Source: Candidatus Peregrinibacteria bacterium | GTDB lineage: Bacteria; Patescibacteriota; Gracilibacteria; UM-FILTER-43-11 | Length of the DNA: 17,257 bases | Direction: 5' to 3' | Assembly: GCA_030637565.1 (NCBI GenBank) | Contig: DAOWGG010000111.1 | Span: 1 to 17,257, forward strand | Shown: one piece after another, positions 1 through 7,800 of the stretch | Position numbering within the stretch: the stretch's first letter is position 1 | How the letters are laid out: every line of letters begins with the position of its first letter | Notes under the pieces: model-generated | The model's database searches: none | Seen by the model: only the letters and a program-made list of their open reading frames with translations | Told to the model about the DNA's origin: nothing | Position numbers and translations under genes: made by a program

Positions 1-403
1 AAGCATCCATAAACTCTTTTATTTCTTCAAAAGAAGTGGTTGGATTTACAAGGCGATGATATAGCCCTGCACAAACCACGATGGGATATTCATCTAAAAC
101 ATCTGTTTTTAGAAGCTTTTTCCACGAATTCCTATCGCCCTCAGTATCAACAAGATCAAACAAACATAAAAGTTTACTGATATGATCCCGTACTTCATAA
201 AAATCCTGATGCTCAAAAAGTGAAGAATAGTCAAACAAATAGGCTATCAAAACCCTTTGCCTCTTAAAATCAAGACCAACTACCTCATTAGCAAGATCGG
301 TGGGCAATCGATCAAAAAAACTATCAATAACTGACCCCCCACTCAATGGAGAAGTGCCATTATCCCCTAAAAAATCTGGGCTATCATTTAAAAAAGTAGA
401 CAT
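1..403 (-). CDS. Hypothetical protein, 3' part cut by window edge
   Basis: An uninterrupted minus-strand frame runs from an ATG at 403-401 to the window edge, giving 134 codons without a stop. The product begins MSTFLNDSPDFLGDNG and continues as an acidic, leucine- and aspartate-rich, probably mostly helical soluble protein with no signal peptide or membrane segment in the visible part. I do not recognise the family. The start is supported by a well-formed minus-strand promoter whose -10 lies about 27 nt upstream of the ATG, leaving a 5' leader of about 20 nt without a Shine-Dalgarno site. It is divergent from purB, so it is not part of the purB operon. Reality of the gene: fairly sure; function unknown. 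Confidence 0.65.
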   Translation of the reverse strand, partial: MSTFLNDSPDFLGDNGTSPLSGGSVIDSFFDRLPTDLANEVVGLDFKRQRVLIAYLFDYSSLFEHQDFYEVRDHISKLLCLFDLVDTEGDRNSWKKLLKTDVLDEYPIVVCAGLYHRLVNPTTSFEEIKEFMDA

Positions 404-429
404 ATTGATAAGAGTTAAGCTTAGAGGAC

Positions 430-458
430 TTTATACAACATTTTTTGAAAAAAATCAA
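430..458 (-). promoter_or_regulatory. Sigma-70-type promoter for the left-edge gene
   Basis: On the minus strand a -35 box TTGATT (458-453) and a -10 box TATAAA (435-430) are separated by exactly 17 nt. The predicted start of transcription is near 423, about 20 nt before the ATG at 403. It is arranged divergently with the purB promoter. Confidence 0.6.
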
Positions 459-461
459 ATC

Positions 462-490
462 TTACCATTTCTGATTTTATCCGATATACT
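462..490 (+). promoter_or_regulatory. Sigma-70-type promoter for the purB operon
   Basis: TATACT (485-490) is a good -10 box. TTACCA (462-467) is a 4/6 match to the -35 consensus at 17-nt spacing. Predicted transcription start near 497 gives a leader of about 23 nt ending in an A-run directly before the ATG. The -35 is weak, so the assignment rests mainly on the -10 and position. Confidence 0.5.
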
Positions 491-519
491 TAACACCACA
501 AGTCATTAACCAAAAAAAA

Positions 520-1860
520 ATGATCACCGCACTCTCCCCCCTTGATGGCCGTTACGCCAACAAAGTCAGTGAGCTCAATGAATACTTCTCCGAATACGGA
601 CTCATTAAGCATCGCTTGATTGTTGAAATCAGTTTTTTTATGATGCTTTCATCCGAGCCAGGAATTAAGGAGCTCCCTCCTTTTTCAGACAAGGAACTTA
701 AAATTCTTGAAGACTTAATAAAAAACTTTGATGAGAAAGAAGCGGAAGCGGTGAAAAAGATCGAGAGAACCACCAATCACGATGTGAAAGCAGTGGAATA
801 CTACATTAAAGAGAAACTCGAAAAAACCACCCTTAAAAAACATCTTGAATTCATTCATTTCGCCTGCACCTCAGAAGACATCAATAACCTTTCCATTGCG
901 CTCATGATTCAGGGTGCAGGAAATCATGTACTTTTGCCAACCATGAAAGAGTTGAACAAAAAAATTACTCAACTTGCGAAGAGATGGCAAAAAGTTCCCA
1001 TGCTTAGCCTCACTCACGGACAACCTGCCTCTCCCACCACTGTGGGTAAAGAATTTTTGGTTTTCGCTAAACGACTCGAACGGCAGATGGAAGCGTTAGA
1101 TAAACAAGAAACATTGGGGAAAATCAACGGAGCAACCGGGAATTTCAACGCTCACTTATCCGCTTACCCAAATGTAAATTGGGAAAAGTTGAGCAAAAAT
1201 TTTGTTCAGAAGCTCGGCTTAACTTGGAATAAACACACCACTCAAATTGAATCACACGATTTCCAATCTGAAATTTATGACACCATGTCCCGATTCAACA
1301 CCATTTTAATCGATCTAAACCGCGACGTTTGGACATACATCAGCCGTGGAGCCTTCAAGCAAAAAGTAGTTGCAGGAGAAGTAGGGTCTTCAACCATGCC
1401 CCACAAAGTAAACCCAATCGACTTTGAAAACTCTGAAGGAAATCTAGGGCTCGCCAATGCACTCCTTAGACACCTATCCGAAAAACTACCGATCAGCCGA
1501 ATGCAGAGAGACCTAACCGACAGCACTGTTCAGCGAAATATTGGAACCGCTTGGGGTTATAGCATTTTAGCTTATAAAAGCGCATTAAAAGGATTAAGTA
1601 AGTTAGAGTTGAACAAAAAAGTTGTACAAGAAGAACTCGATCAAAACTGGGCACTGCTCGCTGAACCCATTCAAACAGTCATGCGAAAACACGCGGTTCC
1701 CAAAGCTTACGAGAAACTTAAAGAGCTCACTCGCGGAAAAGAGGTGAACAAAAAAGTTGTACAAGAATTCGTTTCAAGCCTAAAGATTCCCAAAGAAGAT
1801 AAGGAAAGATTACTCAAGCTATCCCCTTCTACTTATATTGGGATTGCAGATAAACTTTAA
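520..1860 (+). CDS. purB: Adenylosuccinate lyase
   Basis: PurB cleaves SAICAR to AICAR plus fumarate and adenylosuccinate to AMP plus fumarate, so it serves both IMP synthesis and the AMP branch. The 446-residue product matches the E. coli-type PurB from its first residues (MITALSPLDGRYANKV, FSEYGL). It carries the fumarase/lyase superfamily signature GSSTMPHKVNP at residues 289-299, the flexible loop with the catalytic serine. The TSEDINN and HGQPASPTT segments, which carry active-site residues, are also present. Length fits the E. coli type (about 456). The start is the only good N-terminal match and follows an A-run with no Shine-Dalgarno. It is first gene of a tight plus-strand cluster. 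Many CPR genomes lack complete purine synthesis, so it may serve AMP salvage here; that is inference. Confidence 0.96.
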   Translation: MITALSPLDGRYANKVSELNEYFSEYGLIKHRLIVEISFFMMLSSEPGIKELPPFSDKELKILEDLIKNFDEKEAEAVKKIERTTNHDVKAVEYYIKEKLEKTTLKKHLEFIHFACTSEDINNLSIALMIQGAGNHVLLPTMKELNKKITQLAKRWQKVPMLSLTHGQPASPTTVGKEFLVFAKRLERQMEALDKQETLGKINGATGNFNAHLSAYPNVNWEKLSKNFVQKLGLTWNKHTTQIESHDFQSEIYDTMSRFNTILIDLNRDVWTYISRGAFKQKVVAGEVGSSTMPHKVNPIDFENSEGNLGLANALLRHLSEKLPISRMQRDLTDSTVQRNIGTAWGYSILAYKSALKGLSKLELNKKVVQEELDQNWALLAEPIQTVMRKHAVPKAYEKLKELTRGKEVNKKVVQEFVSSLKIPKEDKERLLKLSPSTYIGIADKL

Positions 1861-1864
1861 AACT

Positions 1865-2092
1865 ATGAAAGAATCTCTTATCAAAGCCGGGAAATATCAG
1901 CACTACAAAGGAAACTTCTATAAAGTTATTGGAGTTGCCAAGCATTCTGAAACCCAAGAAAATATGGTGGTGTACAAATCACTAGACGATGAGCATCAGC
2001 TATGGGTTCGCTCTTATGACGAGTTCAGAGAAAAAGTAAGCAAAGAAGGAGAGCCTCCGATTCCTCGTTTTAGATTGATTGAAGAAGAGTAA
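1865..2092 (+). CDS. DUF1653 family small protein
   Basis: This 75-residue product follows the DUF1653 pattern: a YxHYKGxxYxVxGVAxHSET stretch near residues 11-30, then a VVYKSL segment, LWVRxxxxFxEKV, and a terminal PRFxxI. The family consists of small, all-beta, single-domain proteins whose biochemical role is not established. I chose the ATG at 1865, not the upstream in-frame ATG at 1838. Family members begin a few residues before the YKHYKG-like segment, and 1838 lies inside purB. The gene starts 4 nt after the purB stop and ends 18 nt before the aminotransferase gene, so it is almost certainly co-transcribed. There is no Shine-Dalgarno site. Confidence 0.88.
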   Translation: MKESLIKAGKYQHYKGNFYKVIGVAKHSETQENMVVYKSLDDEHQLWVRSYDEFREKVSKEGEPPIPRFRLIEEE

Positions 2093-2110
2093 TCAAAGTA
2101 AAAAAATAAT

Positions 2111-3355
2111 ATGACCAATCGCTCTGCCCTCACAACCGCAGGCCATCAATTTCGGGAACACAAAATGAGTCGTCGTGTAAAAAACATGATCATTTCCCCA
2201 ATAAAAGAAATGATGATGCTGGCCGCTCAGCTTGAAAATCCGTTTTTACTGGCTCAAGGAATCCCTGCCGAAGACACTCCCGATCACATCAAACAAGCCA
2301 TTATCGAAGCCATTCAAGGTCCCAAAGCTTCCAAGTACTCCATGTTATCGGGAATGAAAGAATGTCGGCAAGCAGTCGCTAAGCGATATAAAGTGTATTA
2401 CAACATTGATATTGATCCTGATTCCGAAATCGGAATCACTGCCGGTGGAATGGAAGCGTGCATGATCACCTGTATGGCCACGATCGACCCAGGCGATGAA
2501 GTGATACTAACCGCTCCTTGCTTCTCTTCACATATCGAACAGATTCTCGCCTGCGAAGGAAAGCCTGTTTTGGTACAAACCAACGAAAAAGAAGGGTGGA
2601 TTTTGGATGTAGAAGCAATTCGAAAAGCCATCACCCCAAAAACCAAAGCCATCTATGTCACCAACCCAAGCAATCCAACGGGCGCTGTCTTTCCAGAGCA
2701 TCAGGTGCGCGAACTGGCAAAAATCGCTTTAGAAAATGATCTGTTTATTTTTGCCGATGAAACGTACGACTTTTTAACGTATAATAACAAACCATTCTTT
2801 AGCTTCTGTCAGATTCCAGAGCTCAAAAATAATCTGATTCTAATCGGCAGCAGCTCCAAAGAACATCGAATGACCGGCTACCGCCTTGGGTGGGTGATTG
2901 CTCCGAATGATATTTTAAATCAACTCTTCAAACTTCACGACGCCACCACGGTATGTGCTTGTGTGATTTCGCAATTCGGATTCATTGCCGCCATCAACGG
3001 CCCACAAGATTCCGTAAAAGAGCTAAAAGAAGGAATGCAGGAACGTCGGGATCTGATCTGCGACCGACTAGATAAAGTGCCTCATTTATTTAAATATTAT
3101 AAAAAACCAGAAGGCGCTTACTACATTATGCCAGAAATCGTATTCCCTCACGAAAGCTCCATTCAGGTTGCCATGGATATACAAGCTGCCACCAGCGTCG
3201 TCGCTGTTCCGGGAATCGCATTCGGCCCTGCCAGTGAAGGTCATATTCGCTTCTCATTCGGCGGTGGAGCCACTCGCGGTCCGAAAGGGAAAGAGCTAAT
3301 CAACGAAGCCTTCGATCGACTAGAGGAATGGGGAAATCAATTCCAAAATTCTTAA
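2111..3355 (+). CDS. PLP-dependent aminotransferase, class I/II (fold type I)
   Basis: A 414-residue fold-type-I PLP enzyme of the aspartate aminotransferase superfamily. Visible landmarks are TAGGMEA (PLP phosphate-binding glycine region), NPSNPTG, DETYDFLTY (the aspartate that pairs with the pyridine nitrogen), and SSSKEHRMTGYRLGW with the Schiff-base lysine at residue 250. Near the C-terminus, the HIRFSFGGG segment holds the arginine that normally binds the substrate carboxylate. The amino-acid specificity cannot be read from the sequence; an aspartate or broad aminotransferase is plausible. An alternative start is Met19 (MSRRVKN), and the 18 extra residues are not diagnostic. The last two codons and the stop codon are written in the first heptamers of the tandem repeat that follows. 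Confidence 0.92.
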   Translation: MTNRSALTTAGHQFREHKMSRRVKNMIISPIKEMMMLAAQLENPFLLAQGIPAEDTPDHIKQAIIEAIQGPKASKYSMLSGMKECRQAVAKRYKVYYNIDIDPDSEIGITAGGMEACMITCMATIDPGDEVILTAPCFSSHIEQILACEGKPVLVQTNEKEGWILDVEAIRKAITPKTKAIYVTNPSNPTGAVFPEHQVRELAKIALENDLFIFADETYDFLTYNNKPFFSFCQIPELKNNLILIGSSSKEHRMTGYRLGWVIAPNDILNQLFKLHDATTVCACVISQFGFIAAINGPQDSVKELKEGMQERRDLICDRLDKVPHLFKYYKKPEGAYYIMPEIVFPHESSIQVAMDIQAATSVVAVPGIAFGPASEGHIRFSFGGGATRGPKGKELINEAFDRLEEWGNQFQNS

Positions 3356-3372
3356 TTCTTAATTCTTAATTC
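3347..3372 (+). repeat. Tandem heptamer array (AATTCTT, 3.7 copies)
   Basis: Three perfect AATTCTT units (3347-3353, 3354-3360, 3361-3367) are followed by a partial AATTC (3368-3372). The array encodes the final Asn, Ser and stop of the aminotransferase and ends 2 nt before the ATG of the kinase gene. Because 7 is not a multiple of 3, the TAA triplets fall in all three forward frames. It belongs with the arrays at 4764-4794 and 12754-12785. Confidence 0.85.
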
Positions 3373-3374
3373 AA

Positions 3375-3935
3375 ATGATCATCGGTTTAACAGGCCCTAT
3401 GGCCTCTGGAAAAAGCACTGTTGTTGAAGCCCTTAAAAAATGGGGCTATCAGCATGTTACCCTATCCGACGCGATTCGCGACGAAGCCGATCGACGAGGA
3501 GTGGTTCAAGAACGAGAAAATTTAATGGGCATCGGTCAAAGTCTCCGAGAAGAATTCGGCGCTGGAGTACTTGCCAAACGAGCCCTTGAAAAAGTGAAAA
3601 GTGGAGGAGGTGATAAGTGGCTCATTGATGGAATACGAAACCCCGCTGAAATCACCGAACTTCGAAAACATTCCGATTTTGTATTGATTGCCAACACCGC
3701 TCCTGAAGATCTGATCACAGAACGAATATTTTCCCGCAAACGCTCCGATGACACGCTCGATAAAGATGCCATCCGTCATAAACTCCGCCGTGAAATGGGA
3801 GAAGGAGAACCCGAAGATGGTCAACAGGTTCAAAAATGTATCGATCTAGCCGACTACACCTTTGAAAACACCATGCACGTTGAACAAGTTGAGCCTGAGT
3901 TTAAAAAGTTGTACAATCAAATAACCAATCAATAA
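3375..3935 (+). CDS. P-loop kinase, dephospho-CoA kinase-like / dNMP kinase-like
   Basis: This 186-residue protein opens with a Walker A P-loop, GPMASGKST, at residues 7-15. It continues in the style of small NMP-kinase-fold enzymes: LSDAIRDEADRRG (substrate-side helix), then WLIDGIRNPAEI, then an arginine-rich lid (RIFSRKRSDDTLDK), and a C-terminal DYTFEN strand. The layout resembles archaeal dephospho-CoA-kinase-like proteins (UPF0200) and the P-loop domain fused to dCMP deaminases in bacterial AvcD-type proteins and yeast Dcd1. Known: that fold phosphorylates nucleotides or dephospho-CoA, or only binds nucleotide. Inferred: because dCMP deaminase begins 11 nt downstream, a deoxynucleotide substrate or ligand is more likely than dephospho-CoA. 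The heptamer array sits where a Shine-Dalgarno would be. Confidence 0.75.
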   Translation: MIIGLTGPMASGKSTVVEALKKWGYQHVTLSDAIRDEADRRGVVQERENLMGIGQSLREEFGAGVLAKRALEKVKSGGGDKWLIDGIRNPAEITELRKHSDFVLIANTAPEDLITERIFSRKRSDDTLDKDAIRHKLRREMGEGEPEDGQQVQKCIDLADYTFENTMHVEQVEPEFKKLYNQITNQ

Positions 3936-3945
3936 TCCTAAAATC

Positions 3946-4566
3946 ATGAGCGACTATCCGCATCCACGCCCCTCTAAAGATCAATACTACCTCGATTTAG
4001 CCAAAAGCGTTTGTAAGCGTTCCACGTGTACAAAGGTGGAAATTGGAGCTGTGGTAATACGGAAAGATCAAGTGGTTGCCACCGGTTATTGCGGTGCCCC
4101 TCGAGGAACCAAAAGTTCTCAAGAGCATAACTTCTGCCTACGAAAACAACTTGGGATTCCCTCAGGTCATCGGTATGAAATTTGCCGCTCCGTTCACGCT
4201 GAACAGAACGCCATCATCAACGCCGCTCGTTCAGGAACCTCACTTTTGGGTGGTGATATGTATATTTACGGAAAAATTGAAGGAGATGACAGCACAGAAG
4301 TACTCGATGCCTTTCCTTGTTTCATTTGTAAAAAAATGCTGATCAATTGCGGTCTCAAACGCGTGATCTGTAGCTTAAAAGAAGGAGGATATAAAATTTT
4401 TGAAGTGGATCAATGGGTGGAAGATTGGAGAAAGGGCGATATTATCGATGATAAATTTCAATATGGAGTAGACGCCGAAACTGGAAAGCCAGCAATAAAC
4501 GATCAGCCAATTAAAATTTCCGCCACCATCAAAGAAAAAATTGCCAAAGAGAAAGAATCAGCCTAA
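3946..4566 (+). CDS. dCMP deaminase family protein (zinc-dependent)
   Basis: A cytidine/deoxycytidylate deaminase-fold enzyme of 206 residues; dCMP deaminases convert dCMP to dUMP, feeding dTMP synthesis. The zinc site is complete: HAE at residues 84-86 (His ligand and catalytic Glu) and PCFIC at 124-128 with Cys125 and Cys128. The upstream substrate-binding segment GYCGAPRG (47-54) and the SxCxKR-like segment near 21-25 fit the dCMP subgroup rather than free-cytidine deaminases. There is a C-terminal extension of about 60 residues past the core, rich in charged residues (VEDWRKGDIIDD). The gene follows the P-loop kinase by 10 nt. An ileS promoter overlaps its stop codon. A role in phage defence, as in AvcD, is possible but not shown. 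Confidence 0.9.
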   Translation: MSDYPHPRPSKDQYYLDLAKSVCKRSTCTKVEIGAVVIRKDQVVATGYCGAPRGTKSSQEHNFCLRKQLGIPSGHRYEICRSVHAEQNAIINAARSGTSLLGGDMYIYGKIEGDDSTEVLDAFPCFICKKMLINCGLKRVICSLKEGGYKIFEVDQWVEDWRKGDIIDDKFQYGVDAETGKPAINDQPIKISATIKEKIAKEKESA

Positions 4567-4569
4567 AAT
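4541..4569 (+). promoter_or_regulatory. Promoter for the ileS T-box leader
   Basis: TTGCCA (4541-4546, 5/6) and TAAAAT (4564-4569, 5/6) are separated by exactly 17 nt. The -10 box overlaps the stop codon of the dCMP deaminase gene. Predicted start near 4576 lies just upstream of the first leader helix, so ileS can be transcribed independently of the purB operon. Confidence 0.6.
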
Positions 4570-4584
4570 CACCAAGTAAAAGCA

Positions 4585-4761
4585 TCTGAATCCTGCTATC
4601 ACGGGATAAGCTGATTGAAGAACGTCCAACAGGACTAGTAGACCAGTCCGGAGATTCCCCTCCGTCATCAAATTAAATTAAGTATTAGCCTAGGTGGTAC
4701 CGGTCCGATGTTACTTCGGACCCCGAGGCACTCAATCCTTCAAGGACGAGTGTTTTGTTTT
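4585..4761 (+). promoter_or_regulatory. T-box riboswitch, ileS leader with ultrashort Stem I
   Basis: T-box RNAs bind uncharged tRNA and switch the downstream gene on. All parts can be traced. Stem I is a short hairpin, TCCTG 4591-4595 with CGGGA 4602-4606, whose loop CTATCA shows the Ile specifier ATC at 4598-4600 followed by A. Stem II pairs CTG 4611-4613 with CAG 4644-4646. It has a GAAGAAC/TAGTAGA internal loop resembling the S-turn and a GTCC-AACA-GGAC cap. Stem IIA/B is CGGAG 4649-4653 with CTCCG 4660-4664. The antiterminator is GCCTAGG 4688-4694 with CCGAGGC 4723-4729, with the 7-nt bulge TGGTACC (4695-4701) and helix GGTCCGA/TCGGACC. The bulge carries the tRNA acceptor-binding TGG. 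The order matches the ultrashort Stem I ileS leaders of Actinobacteria, as recalled. The ATC specifier agrees with the downstream gene. Confidence 0.9.
4729..4761 (+). terminator. Hairpin plus T-rich tract in the T-box expression platform
   Basis: CACTC (4729-4733) pairs with GAGTG (4748-4752); inside it TCCT pairs with AGGA. The tract TTTTGTTTT (4753-4761) follows directly, as in intrinsic terminators. The left arm begins at the last base of the antiterminator and could extend to 4726-4728 by pairing with the T-tract, giving only a short overlap between the two structures. Conditional termination is therefore likely, but the mutual exclusion is weaker than in typical T-boxes. Confidence 0.65.
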
Positions 4762-4763
4762 AC

Positions 4764-4794
4764 TTAGTCCTTAATCCTTAATTCTTAGTCCTTA
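4764..4794 (+). repeat. Tandem heptamer array (TTARTYC, 4 units)
   Basis: Units TTAGTCC, TTAATCC, TTAATTC and TTAGTCC run head to tail from 4764 to 4791, then TTA. The third unit equals the unit of the array at 3347-3372 in another phase (TTAATTC = AATTCTT rotated). The array ends 6 nt before the ileS ATG, in place of a ribosome binding site. TAG or TAA triplets occur in all three forward frames. The GTCCTT segments (4767-4772, 4788-4793) are complementary to AAGGAC (4742-4747) in the terminator hairpin, so an interaction is possible. Confidence 0.85.
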
Positions 4795-4800
4795 CAAAAA

Positions 4801-7800
4801 ATGTTCCAACCCGTAAACCCAAAACAATCCTTTCCAAAAATGGAAGAGGCGCTTCTGAAATACTGGAAAGCCGAAAAAACGTTTGAAAAATCCGTTACCA
4901 AAGGAAAAAAGGACTATGTTTTTTACGATGGACCTCCATTTGCTACCGGGCTTCCTCACTACGGGCACTTGCTCGCCGGAACTTTAAAGGACGTCATGCC
5001 ACGATACTTCACCATGCAAGGATACCGAGTGGATCGAAAATGGGGATGGGACTGCCATGGATTGCCCGTTGAAAATGAAGTGGAGAAAGAGTTGAAGCTA
5101 GGAAATAAATCGGATATTGAAGAATACGGTGTGGATAAATTCAACGAATACTGCCGAAAGATCGTTCTGAAATACGCGGACGAATGGAAAGGAACCGTGG
5201 AGCGTATGGGGCGATGGGTAGATATGGAAAACGATTACAAAACCATGGACCCAGAATATATGGAAAGTATTTGGTGGGTCTTTAAAAGCTTGTGGGATAA
5301 AAAATTGATCTACGAAGGAAATAAAGTGGTTCCTTACTGCATCCGCTGTGCCACTCCCCTTTCCAATTTTGAAACCAATCAAGGATACCAAGACAAGCAA
5401 GACCCAGCATTAACGGTTAAGTTTGAACTCGTGAATGAGCCAGGAACTTATCTACTCGCTTGGACAACCACTCCATGGACACTTCCAAGCAATCTAGCGG
5501 TTGCCATGGGGCCAGATCTCACCTACGCGAAGATTAAAGATTCAAATGGTGAAAAATATATTATTGCACTCGATCGAATCCCAGTTTATTACAAAAACCC
5601 AGACGATTACGAAGTACTGGAAGAATTTTTAGGCAAAACTTTAGAGGGGGAAAAATACACCCCATTGCTCCCCTACTACGCCGATAAACCCGAAGAAAAA
5701 GTATTCACGGTAACCATGGGTAATTTTGTAACCCTTGAAAGTGGAACCGGCCTTGTTCATATGGCACCCTTTGGTGAAGATGATATGGCAATGCTAAAAA
5801 GCATGGAAATTGAAGTAGTGCACCCACTGGATGCCGAAGGCAAATTCAACAACGACGTCAAAGAATTTAAAGGAAAGGATGTTTTCACCGCCAATCCAGA
5901 GATCATCAAGAAGCTAAAAGATGAAAACAAAGTCGTGAAACACGAAACTTGTAATCACAGCTACCCTTTCTGCTGGCGTTGCGACACTCCATTGATTTAT
6001 CGTCCCATTTCCACGTGGTTCGTAAAAGTGGAACAAATGCGGGAAAAACTATTAAAAACCAATCAAGAAATCACATGGATCCCCGATCATCTGAACGAAG
6101 GACGATTTGGGAAATGGCTGGCAGGCGCACGAGACTGGGCGGTATCAAGAAATCGATACTGGGGAGCCCCCCTACCCATTTGGCGTTGCGACGATTGCGA
6201 AGATTTAAAAGTATTCGGTTCTATTAAAGAATTAGAAAAAGAAAGTGGGGAAACGGTGAAAGATCTTCACAAACATTTTGTGGATAAAATTGAATTGAAA
6301 TGTAAATGCGGGAAAAAAATGACCCGCGTCCCCGAAGTTCTCGACTGCTGGTTTGAATCAGGCTCTATGCCATACGCCCAATTACACTACCCATTTGAGA
6401 ACAAGAAAAGGTTTGAAGAAAACTTCCCCGCCCAGTTCATTGCGGAAGGATTGGATCAAACCCGAGGATGGTTTTACACCCTTCATGTACTGGCGAACTC
6501 ACTTTTCGATAAACCCGCATTTAAAAATGTAATTGTAAATGGAACGATGCTCGCCGAAGACGGACAGAAAATGAGTAAACGACTGAAGAACTATCCCGAT
6601 CCAAATCAAGTCATGCACGATCATGGAGCAGACGCCCTGCGCTTTTATTTAATGAATTCGCCAGTGGTTAAAGCCGATGACATGCGCTTCAGCGAGAAAG
6701 GAGTATCCGACGTGGTACGAAACATGATTCTGCCCACGTGGAATGCTTATAGCTTCTTCGTGACCTATGCCAATATCGACCAATGGGCTCCAGAAAAGAA
6801 GAAAAAGGATTCGGACAACAAGCTTGATCAGTGGATCTTAGAAGAGTTGAACAAATTAATTGTTCAAGAAGTTGAGTACATGGAAAGTTATGACCTTCAG
6901 AAAGCCAGTAACCTGATTTACAAATTCGTCGATAACCTCACCAACTGGTACATCCGCCGCTCCCGAAGACGCTTTTGGAAATCGGAAGACGACGGAGATA
7001 AAAAGATGGCCTATCAAACTCTTTATACTGTTCTCACCAATCTCTGCCAAATCGTCGCTCCCTTCATGCCATTCGTAAGCGAAGAGATTTACCGAAACTT
7101 AACAAGTGAAGAATCGGTTCATTTGTCTAAGTATCCATCGGCAAAAAAAGCAGAAGCTTCACGCTTATCAGAAGAAATATTTATGGCAAAAACCGTGGTT
7201 TCCCTTGGTCTCGCCGCCCGAGCGAAAACCAAAATCAAGGTACGCCAGCCACTCTCTAAAGTTCAAATTGCTCTCGGGGATCAATACGATTCAAAGCTAT
7301 TGAACGATCAAATGGATATCATTAAAGAAGAATTGAATGTAAAGGAGGTGGAGTTGATCAAAAACCCAAGTGATCTTGCCACTGTGATTGCCAAACCGAA
7401 TGCTAAATTACTCGGACCTAAATACGGAAAAGACGTTCAAAAAATCATCATGGAAGCCAAATCGGGTAACTTTGAGCGCCTCAAAAACGGAAATTTAAAA
7501 GTATTGGATTTCGAGCTTCTGCCAGAAGAAATGGAAATCGCCTATTTAGGTAAAGACGGCGCTGACGTAGAAACCGAAGAAGGTATTTTGGTGGCTTTAG
7601 ACACCAAAATAACCCCAGAACTAGAACAGGAAGGACTAGCCCGCGATCTCGTTCGACAAATTCAGGATCTCCGAAAAGCCGCCGACTATAAAGTAAATGA
7701 TCGTATTCAAGTCGCTCTGGTTAATGCTGATAAAAGCCTTCTTAAAAACCATGGCGATTATATAAAATCGGAAACACTGGCCACTTCAATTGAAAATGAT

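Noticed and set aside
300..509. Plus-strand 69-codon frame before purB
   Set aside because: It overlaps the minus-strand gene at 1-403 and the divergent promoters, has low-complexity Lys/Phe-rich composition and no recognisable pattern.
1838..1864. Upstream ATG as start of the DUF1653 gene
   Set aside because: It would overlap the end of purB and add nine residues not seen in the family; 1865 fits better.
3347..3372. CRISPR array or phase-variable coding repeat
   Set aside because: Units are only 7 bp without spacers, and all but the last two codons of the aminotransferase lie outside the array.
4590..4730. A tRNA or tRNA-like gene upstream of ileS
   Set aside because: There is no cloverleaf with a T-arm GTTCRA; the parts match T-box Stem I, Stem II, IIA/B and antiterminator instead.
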